DNA of 64,000 nt, taken from Jaapia argillacea MUCL 33604. Its lineage: Eukaryota > Basidiomycota > Agaricomycetes > Jaapiales > Jaapiaceae. Within the stretch, counting starts at the first letter, position 1. Each line of letters begins with the position of its first letter. The notes below the pieces were generated by a model. The model saw nothing but the letters and a program-made list of their open reading frames with translations. It did no database searches and was not told where the DNA came from. Of this stretch, positions 11,713 to 23,211 are shown in pieces. The DNA lies in assembly GCA_000697665.1 (NCBI GenBank), contig KL197719.1, positions 567,968 through 631,967 of the forward strand, read 5' to 3'. A program made the position numbers and the translations under genes.

Positions 11713-12519
11713 TACCGTAGCACAAAATCGCCCTTTTATGTACGTTCCTTGAGTACAACCTGAATCGACGCCTTTGTATTTGATGTTGGGTTGCCTGCGA
11801 CGATGCCAGCGTTTGTCAAGTTCAGAAAACCTGCATACAGACAAGATATTAATGCCCGTCAGCACTGAGGGGTGTCGCCCACAGACCTCGGCCGAACTCA
11901 AGTGACTGCAGAGTTGATTGTCATTGCTCTTAGGGACCCCTTGCTCATGGCTGAGTGCCGAGGGAGGACCTCAGACTGCGAGGCATCGACTTACAAACTG
12001 CTTACGTGTTGCTCGAATGATCTTGCGACGATGGCTCGTCAAACCTTCCAAGAAATACGTTCAGCCCTCCGGTACAGATGACCAGCAAAACGGAGAGGGT
12101 TCAGATGTGTAGCATTGTTGTACGACTCTAATAAATTGTTACAATACCAATTCCTCCTATTGAACATAATGTGACAGACAAGAAAATATATGCGCGAATA
12201 AGAGATAATCGAGTACGAGCGGGAAGTCGGTAAAAGATACGGGAGAGGAGGGGAAAGAGTGGATGGTGTCCCCTCAAGCTCCGATGGGAGCCGAAGTCGA
12301 AAGGGAAGAGACAACAGAATTAAGAGAGCGTCATGTGGAGGGTGTTACAGAAATCCAAAATGAGAGTGCGTGAAGATGATGAGGGTCCCGGATGCGATTG
12401 AAAGTGCAGAGATGTGATGCGAGTGGTATGATGCATTTTGAGATGAGTAGAAGCACGAATGAATGAGATGCAGCAAGCGGAACAATGTAAGACGACACGG
12501 GACAAGGAATTGGAAGAGG
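11713..12519. other. Convergent 3' flanks of polygalacturonase and CDC24
   Basis: About 800 bases between two stop codons. A plus-strand AATAAA lies at 12130-12135 and could serve the polygalacturonase transcript, although it is some 420 bases past the stop. I see no gene here. Confidence 0.4.
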
Positions 12520-15500
12520 TCACGTCACGTAAAGTGTTACTTGACCCCCTTGTCGATATGATTCGAACGCCATCTGGACGTCCTCTGTTGAACCAAGCGA
12601 CACCATGTCCCCATCCTCATCTCTATACTTCACTCGTAGAGGCCCATCGTCCCGTCGAGGTCCACAGAGTCGGATCTTCTTGCCAACTCTTTCGACAAGT
12701 TCGTTGTACTCCGTAGATTTGGGCACCTGGATGACGAAGATATCCTCATGGAAGTGCACCTTCACTTTCACAGGAGGAGAGAACTGCATATGTGACGGGA
12801 CATTGTTGACGATATTCTCGAAGGTTTGGGAACGCGCAGGCCGAACGGTAATTCCAAGCGAAGAGTCGCTGGAACCGTATGGTGTGATGGGGGAGGTTGT
12901 GTTGGGGGAATAATCCGAGCTATCCCCCGTCGACTCACTGGACCCACTGCCACGTTTGGTGTTGTAGTTCGTCGTCGGCTTTGATCGATCGACCCACGGT
13001 GCAGAGGTTGGCAGTGGTGGAGGTGGCGGGGGCATCTGTCGGGGTACGTAGGCACTTGGCTGACTGGCGCTCCGACTTCGCACGGGAGGAAGACCGTTCG
13101 CACTGGACGTATTTGAGATGGTGCTTATCCGCGAATCTCCATTCTCATATGCATTCTTCAGTTTCGTCGAGCTGAACTGACTGCGTAACGATCGAGGCTT
13201 GACTCCATTTCCGAAGCTGGCGTCAGATGCATAACTGGCGGTTGAGTTTAGCCGTGACGTTGATGGTCGAGAAGGCATGGGAGCGGAGGGGAGGCCGGGG
13301 AGGGGAGGGTGCATTGGATGGCCGCCGCTACGATAATGTGGGTGTCCAGTCAGTTCGTAGCTTTCCCGTTCGATGCCGCTCGGTACGTTGCTTCTGCGAG
13401 TGCCCATGGGAGTCCCACGACCGGAGGGAGGGTGGCTCATGGCCGGTGGATAGTCCTCAAATTCGTCATCAGGATCGACGTCAAATCCATCGTGAGGAGG
13501 ATATGATTGAGAGCCGTGGCCGTTAAGCTGACTCGTAACCTGCTCCTCACTTGTCCAAGGACTTGATAGCCGAGTGGAACGACCATTGGCAGAGGCAGGG
13601 TACGGTGGAAGAGTGGTGTAACTGGAGGTGGCAGAGTGGGTCATTTCGGGAGTAAAGGAAGTGGGAGGCTGGCGGGTATGTGGTAACGGAGATGTGCTGT
13701 TATTAATTTGTGAAGCGAATTTCGAGATACCCCTTTCCGATGCTCGTCTGCTGGCGATGTCTTTAATCAGACGGTTGATGGCAGCCTCCCATTGCTTGAG
13801 TTGATCTTCCGTTCGACAGCGCAAAGTGAAAAACTCGAGATCGTCCTCTCCTTTCCACCAAACGGCTAATGAATAACCTATGGGCAGATGGTGTTAGAAA
13901 TAGACCAAAGCAGCGATACTAGAACATACCGGTTTTCGTAGTCGGAACGGCTTGTGTTACATTGTTCAAGAAGATACGACCCTTCAGGAGAAGGGGTGTG
14001 CTCTTTTTCTTCGGAGGACCGACGCCACCGGGAAGTGGTAACACCGGCTGCGTCGGTTGCTTCTTCAGTATCGAATTGCTTTTCCCGACCTTTTTGCCAC
14101 CTGGGGTACCCGGTGCCGCTTCTTTACAGCACAGGATAATCTTCTCGAACAAAAATACGTGATACTCGCGATCGACGTCTGACTTGGTCACAACGAAAAT
14201 GTCATCGAGTAGGAGGTCGCCAAAGTTGGAAAGATGATGACCCTTCCAGTCTTCGACTCGCGATTCAAGATTGTGGACGGTCTGTTTATTCTCAGCGCGT
14301 CGCTGGGCTTCGTTGATCTTGTCGGTAATGCGCTTAGCTGCCAACGCACCCTGCTTGAGCTCATCCAAGTAGGGATAATCGGTGGCTTGGATTGCCTTGA
14401 TTAACGACTGCATGCGGCGAATTAGATAAGTCGCTAACTCGGAGTTTTCAAATGCACCCACCTCAAGGAGGAGAGGATATTTACAAATCCGTTGCACGGG
14501 TTTGATCAAAAATGCAGGTAATTCGGACTTGACGTTGATCAAGTGGTTGAGACTCTGTTGGTAATTATTTGGTCAGCACATCCAGAAACGGAAACAGCCG
14601 GACCGGGTGAACATCGCTGCCTGGTGTTGTCAGGTCGACACGCCCCACATGCATCCGCCCGAGAACGCCACCAACACCGCTGAAATAGAACACATACCAT
14701 GAGGTTCTGCTCCTCTGCAAGCATGAGCTCTGCTGCAGTCGTATAGTTGGCGCAATATGGCTCATACACTGCAAAGTCCTCTTCCTATCGTCCCAAAAAG
14801 GAAAGTGAGGAATGGAAGTGATATCGGAACAATAGCGGCCGCGGGATACAATGGGAAGTCCGAAGTCAGTACAATGAAAGGTCTTCTTGCATAGTAAGGA
14901 CGTACGCATTCGATGAAATGGAGGCCCCAGCGCTGGTCTTTCCATGTTAACTCGGCGGTGCCCTCGAAACGGATGAGGAATTTCCGCTGAAAATTGAGGA
15001 GCTTGTTGAGGTTGGGGAACAAGAGGTGGATGGTATCTTGATCAATGATGTTCGCTTGCGCAAGAGAATTGGAGTATCTCTGACACGTAATGATTAAGCA
15101 CAAAACCGAAACAATTAGGAGAACAAGAATGAACGGACCTGCATCACCTCCAAGTCTTGTACGTATTTGCGTTCGGTTTCCACCATCTCCCTGATAATGT
15201 TGATCCGCGCCGCCTCTCGAGCATTTGCGGGTGAAGTGGACATTGGGGGTACATCGGGGGCGGAGATGGAATCTGAGGATTCGTGGGAGGATAAGGTGGG
15301 CGGTGATGATGGGGGAGCGTCCATGAAGACGTCCTCGGGTAGTTGTTCGACTAGGGTCGTTACGGTGTTGATGACCTGATGCCAACTTTAACGAAACGAG
15401 AGAAACACGCCTGAGAGTAAACGCACCTTGACGAAACCATCCGTCGAGTGTCGATCCCACAAGTCTGTGACTGTAAACTGCTCACACTCCTCGAACTGCC

Positions 15501-15894
15501 TCAGCTGCATCGAGAAAAGGGCGATAGCGCGCTTCTTGGCTCGTTCATTGTTCACATCAAAGGACCTTGGGTTTACGTCAATGCTGATAGGTGTGAGGGG
15601 CTGAGGAAGAAGATTGAATATGTAGCAGAGGGGGATTCCGAGGGAGAAACAGTCCCAGAGCTGAGTTACGGGGTCGGTGGACTGTCGGGATGAGCCTGCG
15701 GGTGCGGCGATGGCGAAGTAGTCGGGAAAGTAGGGAAGACGCATGAGACGAGCGCGTAAAGAGGAGCATTGCTGGTAGAGAGAAGTGGATGAAGAAGCAG
15801 CCTTGTTGAGTAGCGTATTGTGAGCAACTGGGGTGTCGATTTGGAGGCCAGCATTAGAAACGATAGACTTTTTGCGACCAGCGACGGTGGCCAT
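12520..15894 (-). CDS. CDC24: Cdc24-type Rho/Cdc42 guanine nucleotide exchange factor
   Basis: This is the activator of Cdc42 for polarity, budding or hyphal tip growth, acting at the plasma membrane with the Bem1 scaffold. The start is at 15894 (MATVAGRKKS). The N-terminal calponin-homology-like Cdc24 domain reads LYQQCSSLRARLMRLPYFPDYF and DPVTQLWDCFSLGIPLCYIFNLL. The Dbl-homology domain follows: INIIREMVETERKYVQDLEVMQ, later ELPAFLIKPVQRICKYPLLL and LAAKRITDKINEAQRR. A PH domain comes next (LLLDDIFVVTKSDVDREYHVFLFEKIILCC, LLLKGRIFLNNVTQA). Then there is a long Ser/Pro-rich linker and a C-terminal PB1 domain (VKVKVHFHEDIFVIQVPKS, KYRDEDGDMVSLGSTEDVQMAFE) ending QVTLYVT. The PB1 partner in yeast is Bem1. 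The full domain order is intact, with at least six exons. Confidence 0.95.
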
Positions 15895-18403
15895 GGCGGG
15901 CGGAAGAAAACCAGGAGGCGGAGGGAGGAGGAAAGGACGGTAGCGGACTTGCGGAAAAGCTGGTGGTAGGTAAGGGACAGACAGTGAGGACGAGTCCGCC
16001 TCTGTTCGACAGATGCGAATTTCAAACCCCGATCGCGGTCCTTGATCCCGCGCAAATAATTGTAAATAATGCACAAATCCACATCAGATAATTAGGGTTG
16101 TCTTTTCGGCTTCTTTTCTCTATGGAAATTCAACAAAAGAATTCTGCATCCAGTCCCCTTCAATTTCCGTCCACGCTCTTGTCGCAGGGTCGCTGCCGTT
16201 GCTTTTTCCACCCACCTCACCCTCAAACCACAGACTGTCAAATCCACCGGATCCTCCTCTGTCTCGCATGATCGAGTCTTGCGGGTTGGTCGAATTTGGC
16301 CCTCGCGACTTGTATCCGGGCCTCCCCAAATACCGCAGACACGTATCCTTCTACTAGTATCTCTCGTGGAGTCAAAGAGCAGCTCGTCTTTCGTACAGTT
16401 GTGATAAAACGGGCGTTGTTGTCCCATCAGTCCTTGGATTATCCCTGCCAATTCTGGAATGCCCAATCCCTGCGCCTTCTCGTCACTCTCGGTCGCTTTA
16501 CATCTTGCATAGCCATTGGGGCCTCCTTTCCGTCCCAATGCCCAAAATATACCTCCCCGATGTGGCCTATTCTTGACGACTCTCGCCTCCGCCAACGATT
16601 ATCTCATGGTCCTGTCCTGCAACTGTCAAATTTCTTGATGTCTCACTCAGGTCTCATCAGTAGAACCTTTAGGCTCTCGGTGAAACCGGGAGATTTGTAG
16701 GAGAGTGGTCGATGCCTTACAGATCTTCTATTATGCTTACTTCTCCCATCTCACACCCCCATTTCACTGTGCTTAACCTTGGGAAGAAATGAGGTCATGG
16801 TCGTGCTAATCTCACGAGGCCTACTCACGATTGTACAGTACATAGTTTCAGACAAAGTATGTATAGTCGACAATGAAAGAATTATCATGAAGCGTACATT
16901 TGACCAGTCTACGACCCGATTTCCCCCTTGTCGTGTAATTACTGGACCCACACAGAAGCACTGGCTGATTTTCCACCAATTCTCAAGGTTACCGAGCAGG
17001 TACGGTGGTAGGCGGAGAAGCCGTCGAGCTTGACGGCATCAACTTCGAATACAGACTAGGCATTTTCTAGGTTCATCTCCCCAGCACCTTCGAAGCTCTC
17101 TATGGAAGGCCCAAGCACAAAGAATCCCAGGGCCATATGCCCAGATATCTACTCGCTGGAGCAACTTATGGAGCCACTTATCAGCAGTTAGCGTTATCTA
17201 TTTATCTTCGGCAGCGAGGACGAGGTTGCACAAAACCCAAGATCACCAGCAACCCTCTGAATTGGACAGATGGCGAAGGATCATGATCATTCAAAGACTG
17301 GACCACGCGAGTATGGGCTCGGCGCTGTCGAGGGATCATATCCAAGTAGCCGAAAATTTTGATGCGCCAACAAGGACATTGCTAGATCGGTATCGGGCTG
17401 CACTTAGATTCGTGGCAAGAAGATGGACCAACGGCACCAAATGGGCCACTCGTTCCATTCACTTGATCGAATTCTGGTCGACAGCCTAGAGAACGGTTAT
17501 CTGAAGCTCGACCCAGCCTTTATTCAGGAATGGACTCGGAGCACAAGAAAAAGGACAAAGAGTTAAAATATATCCGACAATAAGTTGGACAAGGGACACA
17601 GTGGAAGAATAAGTGGAATGAAGGACCGGGGTGGATCTCGACAATATGGGAACGGGGGGTCCCGAATGACATCCGGAACAAATCCTCACTGAACCGTACT
17701 AGGGGCAAATGTACCACAAACGTGCAGGAAAACGTGGGGCATGGAGCACACGATCCGCGGATGAGGACGAGCAACTGAATGCGACAACGTTGAGTTGGGT
17801 CGGGTGGAACAGTTGAACTTCGCCCCGGGAACGCATGGTTTCATGAGGACTCAAAGATGACGCCAATATGGCGCGAAGAAAGCACTGCCACAACCGAAAC
17901 TTTCGAGGAGAGTTACAGTATGCACTGAGACCCAGAGCCAAGAAGCCACCTTTTAGCGATCGGGTAGAAGATGATGGGGAGTACATACATGTACCAATGA
18001 GCGATAAAGAAGCGTCTCATATAACGCATGTGGTAAGGTCACCCATAGGAGGGAACAAAGGCGACTTTGTCTGGTGAAACGGAAGACGCAATTTGGACGC
18101 ATTCCTGAAACTTCCACTGGGCCGTTCCGAGTCGAGCATTACCAGACCTCAGACGGATCCCCCCTCGACGTCAATATACGGCGCGTAGCATCCCGAACTA
18201 GAGGGTTCATCGATAGTAGAGAAGGCGAGGCATAAGGAGGTCCATAGCCCTAGACAGTTTGACATAGTGAAACGAGGCAAGAATCAAGATACTTAGGCTT
18301 CGATCTCCGCTTGAAATATAATTCCAGGCTCGGTTGGTTTCGCTGGCGGGGGGCTTTGGAAGGACTCCAACCACCACTTCACCTCATCGACAGGCTGAGA
18401 CCC
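15895..18403. other. 2.5 kb stretch with coding-like scraps, no assignable gene
   Basis: I cannot assign a gene here. The first few hundred bases are the CDC24 promoter. Further on, several frames look more protein-like than random. On the minus strand near 16120-16300 a frame ends with ATRAWTEIEGDWMQNSFVEFP. On the plus strand near 17090-17285 one reads STFEALYGRPKH and YLLAGATYGATYQQLALSIYLRQRG. Near 17440-17560 another reads HSFHSLDRILVDSLENGYLKLDP, and near 17940-18075 there is DGEYIHVPMSDKEASHITHVV. They are broken up and match no family I know. They could be short exons of an unrecognised gene or the remains of a dead one. Confidence 0.3.
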
Positions 18404-21125
18404 ATGGCACCAGCCCGGTCACAGAACCGCAACAATCGCGGCAAGGAACCTGCACGGGCGTCGACGAGCAACCTCAACGATGGTACGATTACTGGCGACT
18501 TGTTTCTGGAGCCCATGATGGGTTCTCCTCTCTCTTTGTACATCGAGAAAGATGTAGCAGACAGAGATGTACTTGTTGAGCTCGTGACGGTGAGTCGCGT
18601 TTTGAGGAATCAGAATGAACCCCCAGGAGTTCCACAGTGGTGGCACTGGGTCTATCACCGAGTGGGAACTGTACGCGCTGCATTGTGTAGGCTTCACAGA
18701 ACTTTGGAAACGATTTCCCCTGCTCACTTCAACCGCCCACTCCAAGACTAATATCATCCTTAGAAGAACGGAGGCGTCGTAGCTCCTGGCTATAGCGGTG
18801 TTCCTTACATTCTTGGTGAGTATCATCATATCTCCAACGGAGGCTCCCCGAGACGGCCTGGGTGTGGTGATATCCGCTGCGTGATGAAGTGCTGTCGATA
18901 TGCCCCGACGCGGGCCTCCTTACTCGACCTTCCCATCAACTAATTGTGTTCCAATACTTCAGTTGATCCACACAAAGAGTCGGGTCAAAATCTGTATCGC
19001 CAGTACGTCGGGAAGAAAGGAAAGATCGTTCTCGATGCGAGGTGGATCAATGAATGTGTCAAAGCAGGTGGTTTGCAAACGTATCAAACGAATTTTGCTG
19101 GGTGTAAGGTCACCGGAGAGGAACAGTATGTTCTCGTATTCATTCACCTCTCTCATCTTAAGTCATTGGTCTTCAGAGTCCCGCCACCTGAGCCCCAGTT
19201 CCCTGATCTGCGGAGACCGATGCATCAAGACCCTCGAATGGAGGAGATATCACACCCACAATCCACCCAAGCAATGACTTCACATCCACAAATGATGGCC
19301 CCTCCAGCGATGCCCTCTGCACCGCCAGACGGTCTAGTACACCCTTCTGCGGGATCGTTTCCGTATGCCGTGTATCCACAAACTATCCACGCTGCTCCTC
19401 GCGCTATGCACCCTGCAACTGCCGCGCCTCCCCAGTCATGGCAAGCACCTAATGGCATCGCTCCCCAACAGACTCATATGCCGCCCTCACAAGCTCATCT
19501 CATACCTCGTCCTCATCCTTTCGAGGAAGGTCGTTGGAATGAGGGTTATCACCAGCCACAGCCTGCCCCTATGGTCCCGACTGCGCCAGCTCCGTATGAT
19601 TATCGGTATCGTGACGACCAAGCTGCCTGGGGTGTGGGCACGTCGACGGAATACTATGAACAATCTGTGGGCAACCCTCGTTTGAGAAACCCTTTCCGTG
19701 ACTAACCCACTGTGGACGACGTAGTACCAGCAACCTTACGAAGAACCTGCTCCATACGTCAGCGAAGCAGGGCCGTCAAATACGGAAACGTCGATGGTCG
19801 TGGACGAGACTAGTGATAGACCCCGGGGCCGCAAGCGAACACGCACGCAGGCAGGTTCTCTGAAATGCTTGTCGCACCTCCGTATCTCATTGCTGTTGCA
19901 GTCTGTCCCCGCACCCCCGGCTGCTTCTCTGGTTATGAACAGACGCAATCCTCCTGCTCGATCGCCAACACCGCCAACCCGGGTGATTAAGAGTACATAT
20001 GGCGGCAATCTGTTCACTTCTGACGACGTACTTTATCTGAAGAAGTACATTGACTACTGCCAGGAACAGGGACTTGTTCTGAGGCAAGTAGCACGAACCT
20101 GCCCGAGCTTAACTACTTAGCCTATCACCTATACAGTTTGCGAGAGATTTGTGAGAGGATTGCAATCAAGGTGGGCCATATCGTTAAGTGGACCCTGTCC
20201 TAGCTAATTGAGACATGTCCAGGCGCCACACCATACGTGAGTCCTGCCCTCTCGTTGGATTCCATTCCTTAACTTCCATCAGATTTTATTCTTGGCGTCG
20301 CTATTGCAACAAGCACCAGATACGTCTCGGTGGGTACGTTATGGACGGTGGGCGCTCACCATCTCCTGAAGGCGAAGGGCAAGAACAAGAACCAGAAGTG
20401 GAGGAAGAGGTTCCCAGAACAGGTGTCGGACCTGGTGCTATACTAGCAGCTCGACAACGGGCACAGGCAGAGGGTAATGCACCACGAACACGTTCTCCTA
20501 CGCCGCCACGAGCACTGTTCAGAAGTACGACGGGTAAAGGAGTGGCGTTTACAGAAGAGGATGTTACATTCCTCGTTCGATTCTTGGCTTACAGAAAGTG
20601 AGACCAGGGTTGACTTATTCTTGTTGTTGCCAATGTGACCGCTCCTCCAGGGCACAAGGAAGACTTGATATGGTCGCGTTTTGGAAGGATGTTGCCAACA
20701 AGGTGGGTGTGTTGTTCTGGAATCGTCACGACCTCTAATATCGAACTGCTAGGCCCCTCATCATTCACGAGCATCTTGGATGAAGTTTTGGAGGCGCCAT
20801 AAGCACGAATTGGAGCACACTGAGACAGATGAGCCTCTGCCTGCGCCGCCTGAGAAGAAGATGCGATATAGTCGAGAAGATGACGTCTTGCTTGCAAAAT
20901 ACTTTGCCACCAAACCTGAGGGAACATCGGACAAAGTCTTCCAAACATTTGCGAGGATGGTACGAATGTTCGCCTCCAATTATGGCGCCATCTAATTTAG
21001 TCCATCAGCACCCACACCATCCTTGGAAAGGTTGGCAAGAACATCATCGGATTCACAAAGCCAAAATCGACCATCTTATCCAGCGACTTGCCAACGGGGA
21101 GATGATTGACGAGCTGACGACGTGA
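18404..21125 (+). CDS. RAP1: Rap1-like BRCT and triple-Myb protein (predicted telomere factor)
   Basis: This is probably the Rap1 homologue, a telomere-bound protein of the shelterin type. The start at 18404 (MAPARSQNRN) is followed by an N-terminal BRCT domain: LFLEPMMGSPLSLYIEKD, VELVT, KNGGVVAPGYSGVPYILVDPH, then YRQYVGKKGKIVLDARWINECVKAG. A Pro/Met/His-rich linker follows and a basic patch (DRPRGRKRTRTQ). Next come three Myb-like units: FTSDDVLYLKKYIDYC...APHHTFYSWRRYCNKH, FTEEDVTFLVRFLAYRK...APHHSRASWMKFWRRH and YSREDDVLLAKYFATKP...HPHHPWKGWQEHHRIH. Each unit has a phase-0 intron just before the xPHH motif (donors at 20171, 20703 and 20960). The protein ends at GEMIDELTT with no obvious RCT domain. 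An intron in the first Myb unit looks like GC...AG. Other BRCT/Myb proteins remain possible. Confidence 0.75.
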
Positions 21126-21353
21126 CTATTCATTCCTCCCCTCCACTTAGCTTTCCTTTCGCCGATTAGTATGTTGTTAATATGGTTAATCTTATGTTCT
21201 GTATGCATCGCACGGTTGTTCCTTGTGGATATAATTAGTCGGCCCCGAGTACCAAGCTGACCTCGCAGACTGAAGACAATATTTGATCAACTTTCACATC
21301 CCGTTGATCGCCAAGACTTTGCTCGTTGTTCACCCAACCCCTTCACCAGAAAG

Positions 21354-22885
21354 ATGCCTGACTATCTCACAGATGACCAAGTTGCCAAGGTGCTTCCCCT
21401 AACTATTGCTTGTCCCCGCGCATCTTGGGCACGGTGCTGAAAACTCGTCGCTACATAGTTTTATCGGGATGGGTGCGGTTCTGTGAACTATTCTATCACT
21501 CCTTGGTTCACCAGATAGCCAGATATATCTGTTTGCCCGGATTTCTGAGCGCGGAGGACACTAATGCCCTGTTGATACGAGCAAAACAGCTTTTAGAGGG
21601 TTTCAGTCTCGCAGACCACCCCCTGGTACTCTTAGGTTCCTCCTATCTCTTCCTGGTGCCGTTACCCACATGTTCTCCAGACGAAGTTCACGACGAGCGA
21701 TGATAATCATGTCGGAGATGACTACTTTCTCACTTCTGGGGACAAGATTCGGTTCTTTTTTGAAGAGGATGCAGTAAAGGACGGGAAGCTCACCAGGGAG
21801 AAGCACCAAGCGGTAAACAAGATCGGGCACGGTAAGGCCTCTGTGGGTTTATCTCTCGTTAGGACCTGACGTATGCACGCCGTATCTGGGATTGCATTAG
21901 CTCTCCATGAGTTGGACCCCGTCTTCCGGGCAGCTACTTTGGAGAATCAACGAATCAAAGCTGTTGCTCGCGACCTCAAGTTCCATCACGATCCTCTTGG
22001 TGAGACCTCATGGTGCCCTTTCTAAAAACCACCTCCTGTTGCTCACCGACTCTGCCTACCCCAGCCCTTCAATCGATGGTGATCTGCAAACAGACACAGA
22101 TTGGTGGGGAAGGTACGGGTTCCCGGCCATATCATGTATTTCCCATCGCCCTGACGCTATGCACTGGCAACTCTAGTTCCCGAGCATAACGACTCGTGTG
22201 TGGAACCTCATCGTCCATATCGTTCTTACTCACGATCTGATCTTGTCTGTAAATTGCCAGCACCTTTTTGGTGAGTTGAAATTATTCATCCCTCATCTTA
22301 CGCTAATTTATGCCTCGTATATCCCCAGTACACCAGCCCACCTTCGGCCCTTGGTTTCTGGTTTGCGCTGGAAAAGTGTACTCCAGAAAATGGAGCCTTG
22401 TCCTTCCTTCCAGGGTCTCACCTCAAGACGCCAATAGTGAAACGTTTTGTCCGCCTACCCACAGGAGGAACGGGATTTGAGGAGCTGATACCTCCCGAGC
22501 AAGTCCCGGAGAAGGCTGAGGGGAAGTATATCATGGAAGCCTGTGACCCAGGTGCGCATCGTAAGGTCTCCGGGACCCTGCCATTGACTTGCCCCAAGGA
22601 GACTTGGTCATCATTCATGGCTCCGTTCTCCACAAGTCAGAACGCAACACGTCTCCGAAGACCCGCTTCGCCTACACGTTCCACATGATTGAGTCAGCTC
22701 CATTTGCAGGTATGAAATCCCGAATCGGAGTGCCCCGCGTATATCAACAACTCAATTACTTTCTTCCAAACCTAGAGTACGACGAGAAGAATTGGTTACA
22801 GCCCACACCGCAGATGCCTTTCTCAAAGATATTGGACTCACCGAATGTCAGCGTCATCAAGTCTGTTGCTCCCACTGCGGCATGA
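21354..22885 (+). CDS. Phytanoyl-CoA dioxygenase-like (PHYHD1) protein
   Basis: This is an Fe(II)/2-oxoglutarate dioxygenase of the PhyH family, closest in look to PHYHD1. The start at 21354 gives MPDYLTDDQVAKF, and the next exon GYICLPGFLSAEDTNALL is the usual PhyH opening. Middle exons encode [35 protein letters not shown] and RDLKFHHDPLALQSMVICKQ. The iron-binding HxD is present in PEHNDSTFLYTSP and the distal His in LVIIHGSVLHKSERN. The 2-oxoglutarate-binding Arg is in KTRFAYTFHMIE. The protein ends SVIKSVAPTAA with no clear peroxisomal SKL-type signal. It has about eight exons and is in tandem with the Rap1-like gene 228 bases upstream. The substrate is unknown. Confidence 0.9.
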
Positions 22886-23211
22886 AGTGGAGGAATGCTG
22901 TACGGACTCAGTCGGTTGACATCGATGTTCAAGTAGTCAGTTTGTGCTCATGGCATGGAATGGAAATAAATGTGTATTTAGTTGGGTAACAGTGCTGGAA
23001 GTTGTAGCTCATTGTCGTCACCAGACTCTTTGCCCAGCGGGGCTGAACAGGTTGGGGGAACGAGCCACCTATACTCATGTTAACGTTAGGGCCGTACGCG
23101 TAGTTGCGCCCTACAATTATGTGACTTTTCGGTGTTGTGAATTTGTGAGAATCGCGTTACGTTTCGCGACATTCTCCTCAACGCGTCCATCACCGTGTCA
23201 CCGTGTCCATC
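22886..23211 (+). promoter_or_regulatory. CTF4 promoter with two MCB (ACGCGT) elements
   Basis: This gap separates the PhyH stop from the CTF4 start. Perfect ACGCGT boxes lie at 23096-23101 and 23181-23186, and a TTTCGCG E2F-like motif at 23162-23168. ACGCGT is the MluI cell-cycle box bound by MBF, which drives G1/S expression of replication genes in fungi. The second box is 26 bases before the ATG. Function is inferred from sequence and from the gene it precedes. Confidence 0.55.
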
